A stretch of 5,953 nt of DNA from Clostridium cavendishii DSM 21758 (lineage in GTDB: Bacteria; Bacillota; Clostridia; Clostridiales; Clostridiaceae). The stretch covers positions 3,405 through 9,357 of the forward strand of contig NZ_FQZB01000035.1 of NCBI RefSeq assembly GCF_900141845.1, read 5' to 3'. Below the pieces are notes generated by a model. The model searched no databases. It had not been told where the DNA came from and worked only from the letters and a program-made list of their open reading frames with translations. Below are positions 1 through 5,953 of the stretch, one piece after another. The stretch's first letter is position 1, and every line of letters begins with the position of its first letter. The translations under genes and the position numbers were made by a program.

Positions 1-95
1 AAAGAAGAAAGTGAAAAAACAGCATCGGATATAACAAAAGAAAATATAAGTTTATATGAATTAAATCCATATTTAAAAGATATAAACAATATAAA
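1..95 (+). repeat. 95-base exact terminal direct repeat, left copy
   Basis: Bases 1-95 match 5859-5953 without a mismatch, as checked by eye, and in the same reading phase relative to the protein (linker KEESEKTASDITKENIS onward). The right copy ends exactly at the window edge, so the identity may extend further in the true molecule. A third, diverged copy of this linker lies at 1320-1414. Superimposing the ends gives a 5858-base circle. That number is not a multiple of three, which reflects the frame change at the 792-801 junction. Confidence 0.95.
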
Positions 96-801
96 AAATA
101 TCTATCAATTATCACCAATGCAGGAAGGTATGTTATATCATACATTAGCTGATGGTGAGTCGGAAGCATATCATAATGCACTAACATTGAAAATAAAAGG
201 TAATTTAGATATTTCTATATTAGAAGAAAGCTTTAATAAATTAATAGCAAGACATGATATCTTAAGAACTGTTTTTGATAGTAAAAATTTTAATAAGAAT
301 ATGCAAATTGTATTTAATGATAGGAAAACTAATGTAATCTATCAAGATATTAGTGAAGAAAATATTGATAAAGAATCTTATGTTAATAATATAATTAGCA
401 AAGATAAGAAAAATAAATTTAAACTAGATAAAGATATTCTTATAAGATTAACAGTAATTAAGGTAGATAAAAATATCTATAGCTTGGTATTAAGTAACCA
501 TCATATTATATTAGATGGCTGGGGGTTAAGTATTTTAATATTTGAATTATTTAAAGTATACAATGAATTAAAATACGGATATGACTCTAATCTTCCCGAA
601 GATATACCATATTCAAACTATATAGACTGGCTTAACAATAAAGATCATGACTCTGCTAAAGAATACTGGAAAGATTATCTTTTAGATTATAATGAAGTAA
701 CAGAAATACCATTTAAAAATAATCTAGAAAAAGAAGATTTCAAAAATAGTGAGCTTGATTTTATTCTAGAGAAGAATATGGTTGAAAAATTGGAAAAAAT
801 A
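1..801 (+). repeat. Module repeat A, copy 1 (linker and C-domain N-half)
   Basis: Collinear and gap-free with 1320-2120 at a constant offset of 1319. The encoded proteins differ at about 51 of 267 positions by hand count. Most changes are conservative, and motif regions such as LEESFNKLIARHDILRT and NHHIILDGWG are unchanged. This is the signature of tandem NRPS modules that duplicated fairly recently. Confidence 0.9.
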
Positions 802-816
802 CGACGAGAGCTTTAA
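1..816 (+). CDS. NRPS fragment: inter-module linker and N-terminal half of condensation domain C1 (5' partial, truncated 3')
   Basis: This frame is open from the first base, so the coding region starts outside the window. The ATG at 118 is not a start: it is the Met of the conserved core motif SPMQEGMLYH and has no Shine-Dalgarno sequence. Residues 1-35 are a Lys/Glu/Asn-rich linker that follows an epimerization domain in the second copy (5859 onward). The condensation domain begins near YQLSPMQEGML. It carries the active-site motif HHIILDGWG (His codons 499-504, Asp 514-516), which catalyses peptide-bond formation between carrier-bound substrates. The SPMQEGM form of motif C1 is typical of condensation domains that accept a D-configured donor. 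Homology to the complete domain C2 is collinear without gaps, about 80% amino-acid identity by hand count, up to 801. It then stops and the frame ends in RREL and TAA. About 230 residues are present from the C1 motif onward, against about 440 for a whole domain. The C-lobe is absent, so this piece cannot be a working condensation domain. Confidence 0.85.
   Translation, partial: KEESEKTASDITKENISLYELNPYLKDINNIKNIYQLSPMQEGMLYHTLADGESEAYHNALTLKIKGNLDISILEESFNKLIARHDILRTVFDSKNFNKNMQIVFNDRKTNVIYQDISEENIDKESYVNNIISKDKKNKFKLDKDILIRLTVIKVDKNIYSLVLSNHHIILDGWGLSILIFELFKVYNELKYGYDSNLPEDIPYSNYIDWLNNKDHDSAKEYWKDYLLDYNEVTEIPFKNNLEKEDFKNSELDFILEKNMVEKLEKIRREL
783..816 (+). other. Out-of-frame C1/E1 junction
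   Basis: Frame 1 codons match C2 up to ATA at 799-801 (LEKI). The following frame 1 codons CGA CGA GAG CTT TAA have no C-domain counterpart and use CGA arginine codons otherwise avoided here. Frame 3 reads as an epimerization domain from about 792. The two homologies overlap by roughly ten bases (GGAAAAAATA, 792-801), which looks like a microhomology join. Compared with a normal C-A-T-E module, the C-lobe of C, all of A and T, and the N-lobe of E are missing, and the frame changes. It could be a genomic deletion or an assembly chimera; the sequence alone does not decide. Confidence 0.75.
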
Positions 817-3800
817 TTAATTTAGAATCCCATGGAAGAGAAGAAATAATAAAGGATGTAGATATAACAAGAACAATAGGTTGGTTTACATCTCAATATC
901 CAGTAATTCTGAAAAATAGTGATAATGATTTAAGTATGTTAATAAAAAATACAAAAGATTCATTAAGAAGAATACCTAACAAAGGAATTTCTTATGGAAT
1001 AATAAAATACTGTTCTAATTCTGAAATTAAAGATAAGATTAAGTTTAATTTAAATCCAGAAATATGTTTTAATTATTTAGGACAATTTGATGAAGATATG
1101 AACAATGATATTTTTAATTCTTCATATTTAAATTCAGGAATGTCTGTTTCTTTAAATAATAAAAATTTATATTTATTAGATTTCTTAGGAGTACTTATAG
1201 ATAAGAAATTAACATTAAATATAAGATATAGTAATAATCGATATAATGAACAAACTATAAACTTATTAGCAGATAATTACAAAACAAATCTTATCAATAT
1301 TATTAATCATTGCTTAAGCAAGGAAGAGAGTGAAAAAACAGCAGCGGATATAACAAAAGAAAATATAAGTTTGTATGAATTAGAATCATATTTAAAAGAT
1401 ATAAACAATATAAAAAATATTTATTCATTAACCCCAATGCAGGAAGGTATGTTATATCATACATTAGTTGATGATGAATCGGAAGCATACCACAATGTAT
1501 CTACCTTAAAAATACAAGGTGATTTAGATATTGCTATATTGGAAGAAAGCTTTAATAAATTAATAGCAAGACATGATATCTTAAGAACTATTTTTGATAG
1601 CAAGAATTTTAATAAGAATATGCAGATTGTATTTAATGAAAGAAAAGCTAATGTATTGTATAAAGATATAAGTGAAGAAAATATCAATAAAGAAGAGTAT
1701 ATTAATAATATACTTAATGAAGATAAGAAAAATAGATTTAAACTAGATACAGATATGCTTATAAGACTAGCAGTAATTAAAGTAGAGAAAGATATCTATA
1801 GCTTTATATTAAGTAACCATCATATTATATTAGATGGTTGGGGGTTAAATATCTTAATATTTGAACTATTTAAGATATATAATGAATTAAAATACGGATA
1901 TGATTCTAAACTTAAAGAAGCAGTACCATATTCAAATTATATAGAATGGCTTAATTCTAAAGATGCTGATGCGGCTGAACAATATTGGAAGGATTATTTG
2001 CTAGATTATAGTGAAGTAACAGAAATTCCATTTAAAAATAATCTTGAAAAAGAAAGTTTCAAAAATAGTGAGCTTAGTTTTATATTAGATAAAAATATAA
2101 CTAAAACTTTAGAGAAAATAGCTCAAAACAATAAGATTACAGTAAATACAATAGTTCAAAGTATTTGGTCAATACTTCTTCAAAAATATAACAATACTGA
2201 TGATGTTGTATTTGGATATGTTGTATCTGGAAGAACTCCAGAAGTTAAGGGTATAGAAAATATGCTAGGATTGTTTATAAACACTATACCATTAAGAGTA
2301 AAGTTAGAGGATGATATGAACTTTAAAGATTTATTAATAAGTATAAATAAGTCTTTCCTAGAAAGTAATGAATATGATTTTTATCCTTTAGCAAAAATAC
2401 AATCTTTTAGTGAAGTTAAAGACAAACTAATAAATAATATAATGGTATTTGAAAACTATCCTGTTGATGATGAAGGTTTAAATACTGAACTCTTAGTTAA
2501 AAATGATTTAAAAATAATTGATTTTGGTGGAAGAGAACAAACTAACTATAATTTTAATGTAGCAGTTGGTTATACAGATGTTATTTCAATAAAATTTAAA
2601 TTTAATGAATTATTATACTCTAAGGATAGTGTAGAAAAAATAAAAAATCATTTTATTAAATTAATAAATGAAGTTATGACTAATGAAAATATATTAGTTA
2701 AAAATATAGATATCTTAGAGAATGATGAAAAAAAGAAATTATTAGCAGAATTTAATGAAACAAAAACTTCGTATTTAAACAATACAACTATTCAAGAGTT
2801 ATTTGAAGAACAAGTTGAAAAAGTACCAAATAATATTGCTGTAACATTTGGAAATAAAAATATAACTTATAAAGAACTTAATGAAAAATCTAACTCATTA
2901 GCATGGGTTTTAAGAGGTAAACAAGTACTGCCAAATCACATTGTAGGTGTATTAACAGAACGTTCAATAGATATGATAGTAGCTATCATGGCCATATTAA
3001 AAGCTGGGGCAGCATATTTGCCAATAGATCCAACTTGGCCAAAAGAAAGAATAGAATATATTTTAAATGATAGTAAAAGTAATGTTTTATTGAGTACAGA
3101 AAACTTAATTAATAATATCGAATTTAAAGGTGAAGTGCTAAATTTAGCTAACAAAAATTTATTTAATGGCAATATACAAAATATTAAAAAAGTAAATGTT
3201 TCAAATAATTTAGCTTATGTTATTTATACTTCTGGTACAACAGGAAATCCTAAAGGAGTAATGATTAAGCATTTAAATCTTACCAATTTTATATATTCAT
3301 TAAATAGACAATTTAATAGTGGTTTTGATGAAAATGATAAAGTTCTATCTTTAACTAATTATGTGTTCGATGTAAGTGTATGTGAATTCTTTATGACATT
3401 AACTAGTGGAGCAACACTAATAATTAATAATACTCATAAAACATTTGATGTTAGTAAAATAGTGAAATTGATAGTAGATAATGACGTAACCTTTACGTAT
3501 ATTCCGCCATCTTTATTACAATATGTTTATGAAGAATTAAAAGAATATAAGTCTAAAATTAAACTAAATAAGTTACTTGTAGGAGTTGAATCAATAAGAG
3601 GGGAAACATTGAATAATTTCTATAATTTAAACAAAGATATAGAAATAGTTAATGGATATGGTCCTACTGAAGCTACTATATGTTCAACATTTTATAAAGT
3701 ATCTGGAACCGAAAAACCTGATAAGCCAGTACCTATAGGAAAACCTTTGGATAATTTTAGAGTTTATATCTTGGACAAGCACTTAAATATAGCACCTATT

Positions 3801-5953
3801 GGTGTAGAAGGCGAATTGTGTATAAGCGGATCTGGTGTTTCTAGTGGATATTTAAATAATGATAAGTTAACAGAAGAAAAGTTTGTATATAATCCTTACG
3901 AGCCTGGCCAAAAAATGTATAAAACAGGAGATTTAGCAAGATGGTTACCTAATGGAAATATAGAATTCTTAGGTAGAATAGATCATCAAGTTAAAATACG
4001 CGGTTTCAGAATAGAACTTGGAGAAATAGAAACCCAATTATTAAAAATAGATGGAATAACTCAAGCAATTGCATTAGATAAGAATAACGGTGATAATAAA
4101 TATTTATGTAGTTATTATGTATCAGAAAAAGAATATGGTATTGAAGAACTAAGAGAAGAATTAAAGAAATCATTACCAGATTACATGATACCATCCTATT
4201 TTATAAAGCTAAATAAAATACCATTAACACCAAATGGAAAAGTAGACAAAAAATCTTTACCAGAACCTAATTTGAATGCTATAAGTCAAATAAAATATGA
4301 AGCACCAAGAAACGATGTCGAAAATATTTTGGTAGGAATATGGAAAAGCGTATTAGGATTAACTAATATCGGTATAAATGACGATTTCTTTAGCTTAGGC
4401 GGTGACTCTATAAAATCAATACAAGTAATATCAAGAGCTAAAGCAAAAGGATACTATTTCGAAGTTAAAGACTTATTTACAAACTCAACTATAAAAGAGT
4501 TAAGTAAAAATATAAAGCATAAAGTTCTTGAAATTAGTCAAGATGAAGTAGTCGGAGAAGTCGAACTAACTCCTATACAAAAATGGTTCTTTGAAATGAA
4601 TTTTGAAGAAAATCATCATTGGAATCAATCAATGATGTTGTTTAGTAAAGATGGCTTTGATAAAGAACTTATAGAAAAAGCATTTGAAGCTATAGTTATT
4701 CATCATGATGCCTTAAGAATGATATATAAAAACGAAAATGGTGAAATAAAACAAATAAATAGAGGAATAGACGAATCTCTTTACGACCTAAACATTTATG
4801 ATTATAGAACTAGTAAATGTATTGATATAAACAAAATTGAAATGATATGTACTAAAATACAAAGTAGTATAAATCTAGAGAAAGGACCGCTTGTTAAATT
4901 AGGTTTATTTAAGACTAATGAAGGAGATCATTTAGTAATAGTAATACATCATTTAGCTATAGATGGAATTTCATGGAGAATATTATTTGAAGATTTACAA
5001 AAAGCATATATGATGGCTAAAAATGGTCAAGAAATACTACTTCAAGAAAAAACTACTTCCTTTAAAGAATGGTCAGCTAAGCAAAATGAATATGCGAACA
5101 CTTATGATGTAAAGAAACAATTAGAATATTGGAATAGTATAGAAAGTCAATCTATACGCGCTCTTCCTAAAGATAAAAATGAAGAAAAATCAAATATCAG
5201 CAGCTTAAGAAGTATCGGAACAGAATTATCAAAGGAAGAAACAGAAAATTTATTAAAGTATTCAAATAAAGCTTATAATACGGAAATTAATGACTTATTA
5301 TTAGCGGCTTTATCTCTAACAATAAGTCAATGGACCGGAGAAGAAAATACTTTAATTAACTTGGAATCTCATGGAAGAGAGGAAATAATAAAGGATGTAG
5401 ATATAACAAGAACAATAGGTTGGTTTACATCCCAATATCCAGTAATTTTGAAAAACAGTGATAACAATCTTGGTACTTTGATAAAAAATACAAAGGATTT
5501 ATTAAGAAGAATACCTAATAAAGGAATTTCTTATGGAATAATAAAATACTGTTCTAATTCTGAAATTAAGGATAAGATTAAGTTTAATTTAAATCCAGAA
5601 ATATCATTTAATTATTTGGGGCAATTTGATGAAGATATGAACAATGATATTTTTACTTCTTCACCTTTAAGCTCAGGCATAGCTGTTTCTTTAAATAGTA
5701 AAAATTTATATCTATTAGATTTCTTAGGAATACTTAAAGATAAGAAATTAATATTAAATATAAGGTACAGTGATAATCAATATAATGAACAAACTATAAC
5801 TTTACTAGCAAATAATTATAAAACAAATCTTATTAATCTTATTAATTATTGCTTAAGTAAAGAAGAAAGTGAAAAAACAGCATCGGATATAACAAAAGAA
5901 AATATAAGTTTATATGAATTAAATCCATATTTAAAAGATATAAACAATATAAA
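786..5953 (+). CDS. Non-ribosomal peptide synthetase, (E)-C-A-T-E-(C), partial at both ends
   Basis: A single frame is open from just after the TGA at 783-785 to the right edge, about 1722 codons with no stop. It encodes, in order, the C-terminal half of an epimerization domain, a linker, a complete condensation, adenylation, carrier and epimerization domain, and the linker of the next condensation domain. It is one elongation module of a cytoplasmic megasynthase: it activates an amino acid, joins it to an upstream peptide ending in a D-residue, and epimerizes the new residue. No genuine start exists. The first in-frame ATG (936) lies inside the E-domain fragment, and the Met codons at 1437 and 1449 belong to the condensation motif TPMQEGM. 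The GGAAGG before 1449 sits one base from the ATG, too close to be a ribosome binding site. The left end is therefore a junction, not a gene start. Every catalytic motif in the central module looks intact. Product family is certain; the peptide is unknown. Confidence 0.92.
792..1319 (+). other. Epimerization domain E1, C-terminal half only (remnant)
   Basis: The translation contains NLESHGREEI (E3; catalytic-type Glu codon 825-827), RTIGWFTSQYPVIL (E4), NKGISYGIIKY (E5) and NPEICFNYLGQFD (E6), the order found in the second half of epimerization domains. It aligns without gaps to 5349-5858 (offset 4539), about 88% amino-acid identity by hand count, with exact 50-base runs at 843-892 and 981-1030. 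The first half, including PIQxWF and HHxxxDG, is missing, so the domain is inactive as shown. The bases from 792 read GKNTTRALIN in this frame, which resembles the WTGEENTLIN stretch of E2 with a two-codon length difference, so true E homology probably begins near 792. Its position directly before C2 shows that the module upstream of C2 is an epimerizing one. Confidence 0.88.
807..1414 (+). repeat. Module repeat B, copy 1 (E-domain C-half and linker)
   Basis: Matches 5346-5953 at a constant offset of 4539 with no gaps from about 810 on. The E-domain part differs at about 20 of 170 residues, so it is more conserved than repeat A, and it contains two exact 50-base runs (843-892 and 981-1030). 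Confidence 0.9.
1320..2120 (+). repeat. Module repeat A, copy 2 (linker and C-domain N-half)
   Basis: Partner of 1-801. After 2120 this copy continues into the C-lobe of a complete condensation domain, whereas copy 1 breaks off. That contrast places the end of C1 at the 792-801 junction. Confidence 0.9.
1422..2745 (+). other. Condensation domain C2 (complete, D-donor type)
   Basis: All expected core motifs are present: YSLTPMQEGMLYH (C1, from 1422), ARHDILRTIF (C2), HHIILDGWG (C3; His codons 1818-1823, Asp 1833-1835), YSNYIEWL (C4), GYVVSGRTPEV followed by MLGLFINTIPLRV (C5), and NHFIKLINEV near the C-terminus. The second His of HHxxxDG is the catalytic residue in the family. The length of about 440 residues is normal. 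It follows an epimerization domain and has the TPMQEGM signature, so it most likely uses a D-configured upstream peptidyl donor and an L acceptor loaded on the T domain at 4296-4518. That stereochemical class is inferred from motif and order, not demonstrated. Confidence 0.9.
2757..4265 (+). other. Adenylation domain (complete; pocket code D-V-C-Y-L-G-G-I-C-K)
   Basis: This domain makes an aminoacyl-AMP from ATP and thioesterifies it to the adjacent carrier. Motifs A1-A10 are all visible: ITYKEL (A1), LKAGAAYLPID (A2), YTSGTTGNPKGV (A3, 3225 on), FDVS (A4), NGYGPTE (A5), GELCISGSG (A6), YKTGDLARW (A7), GRIDHQVKIRGFRIELGEIE (A8), LPDYMIP (A9) and NGKVDKKSL (A10). Aligning by eye to GrsA PheA gives these pocket residues: D235 (3369-3371), V236, C239 (3381-3383), Y278 (3498-3500), L299 (3576-3578), G301 (3582-3584), G322 (3654-3656), I330, C331 (3678-3683) and K517 (4239-4241). 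D235 and K517 are the canonical contacts for alpha-amino and carboxylate groups, so an alpha-amino acid is expected. I do not recognise the full code and assign no substrate. One small oddity is GVES where GGE is usual. Positions 278-301 are the least certain part of the alignment. Confidence 0.9.
4296..4518 (+). other. Peptidyl carrier (thiolation) domain
   Basis: The segment begins YEAPRNDVE and contains DDFFSLGGDSIKSIQ. The Ser codon at 4407-4409 is the expected attachment site for 4'-phosphopantetheine, added by a separate phosphopantetheinyl transferase not in this window. The length of about 74 residues is normal. The GGDS-Ile-Lys form, rather than GGHS, is characteristic of carriers that work with a downstream epimerization domain, which agrees with the E domain that follows. 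It holds the amino acid loaded by the preceding A domain and presents it to C2 as acceptor and then to E2. Confidence 0.92.
4563..5858 (+). other. Epimerization domain E2 (complete)
   Basis: This domain converts the carrier-bound C-terminal residue from L to an L/D mixture from which the next D-donor condensation domain selects D. Motifs in order: LTPIQKWFFE (E1, from 4566), HHLAIDGISWR (E2; His codons 4947-4952), NLESHGREE (E3; Glu codon 5364-5366), RTIGWFTSQYPVIL (E4), NKGISYGIIKY (E5) and NPEISFNYLGQFD (E6). The paired His and Glu correspond to the catalytic residues known for the family, and both are present. The length of about 430 residues is normal. Its C-terminal half is nearly the same as the E1 remnant at 792-1319. 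It is followed directly by the linker of another condensation domain, so the synthetase continues to the right. Confidence 0.92.
5346..5953 (+). repeat. Module repeat B, copy 2 (E-domain C-half and linker)
   Basis: Partner of 807-1414. Here the E-domain half is preceded by its proper N-terminal half (from 4563), so this is the intact version. Confidence 0.9.
5859..5953 (+). repeat. 95-base exact terminal direct repeat, right copy (linker to the next condensation domain)
   Basis: This is the post-epimerization linker, still in frame with E2, and identical to the window start. It reaches the DINNI stretch just before the condensation-domain motif LSPMQEGM would begin. It shows that the domain after E2 is a condensation domain of the C1 type. 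An exact overlap confined to the two ends is what de Bruijn assemblers leave on contigs they close into a circle. Confidence 0.95.

Noticed and set aside
792..803. Programmed -1 frameshift at the run of six A residues joining the two frames
   Set aside because: There is no classical X XXY YYZ heptamer in the correct phase, and the fused product would join half a C domain to half an E domain without the connecting segment. A deletion or misassembly explains the data better.
118..816. A separate 232-residue protein starting at ATG 118
   Set aside because: The frame is open from base 1, the Met belongs to the conserved SPMQEGM motif, and no ribosome binding site precedes it. It is part of a longer condensation domain.
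1440..1451. GGAAGG followed by ATG at 1449 as a translation start
   Set aside because: The spacing is one base, and both the sequence and its twin at 121-132 encode the conserved MQEGM motif within an uninterrupted frame.
1303..1687. Minus-strand open frames at 1303-1488 and 1457-1687
   Set aside because: They lie antisense to the conserved linker and C2 start, have low-complexity Leu/Ile/Ser-rich translations, and overlap each other. They are shadows of the + strand gene.
2936..3172. Minus-strand open frame inside the adenylation domain
   Set aside because: It is antisense to the A2 motif region and nearby A-domain sequence and has no recognisable family features.
4006..4194. Minus-strand open frame with a hydrophobic, membrane-like translation
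   Set aside because: It is antisense to A8-A9. The hydrophobicity arises from reading Lys/Glu/Asn-rich AT codons in reverse.
1..5953. Small circular plasmid or phage genome
   Set aside because: The ends overlap, but the content is entirely NRPS modules with no replication, partition, mobilisation or structural gene and no non-coding origin.

Overview
The window is an interior piece of a non-ribosomal peptide synthetase (NRPS) megasynthase, all on the + strand. The DNA is very AT-rich. Codons are strongly biased to A/T (AGA for Arg, ATA for Ile, TTA for Leu), which suits a low-GC Firmicute such as a Clostridium relative. That taxonomic guess rests on composition only. I see no intergenic space, promoter, true start codon, RNA gene, mobile element or terminator. 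The only in-frame stop is at an abnormal junction near position 800.

Layout: (1) 1-~801, a linker plus the N-terminal half of a condensation domain (C1), in frame 1, open at the left edge and ending at TAA 814-816. (2) A junction at about 792-801, after which the sequence abruptly becomes the C-terminal half of an epimerization domain (E1) in frame 3. (3) From there frame 3 is open to the right edge: E1 C-terminal half (to 1319), linker (1320-1421), complete condensation domain C2 (~1422-2745), complete adenylation domain A (~2757-4265), carrier domain T (~4296-4518), complete epimerization domain E2 (~4563-5858), then the linker of the next C domain (5859-5953).

The intact central module is C-A-T-E. 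Domain A activates one amino acid as its adenylate and loads it on the phosphopantetheine arm of T (Ser codon 4407-4409). C2 condenses it with the upstream peptide, whose last residue should already be D because E1 precedes C2. E2 then epimerizes the new residue before the next C domain takes it. Consecutive C-A-T-E modules imply a run of D-residues in the product. The ten pocket positions of A read by hand as D-V-C-Y-L-G-G-I-C-K, which I cannot assign to a substrate.

The last 95 bases are identical to the first 95, so the sequence closes into a 5858-base circle. There are no replication or mobility genes, and the closure point lies inside a repeated NRPS linker. I therefore read it as a collapsed or circularised assembly of near-identical tandem modules rather than a real circular replicon. 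The C1/E1 junction is either part of the same artefact or a real deletion that removed A, T and half of each flanking domain.
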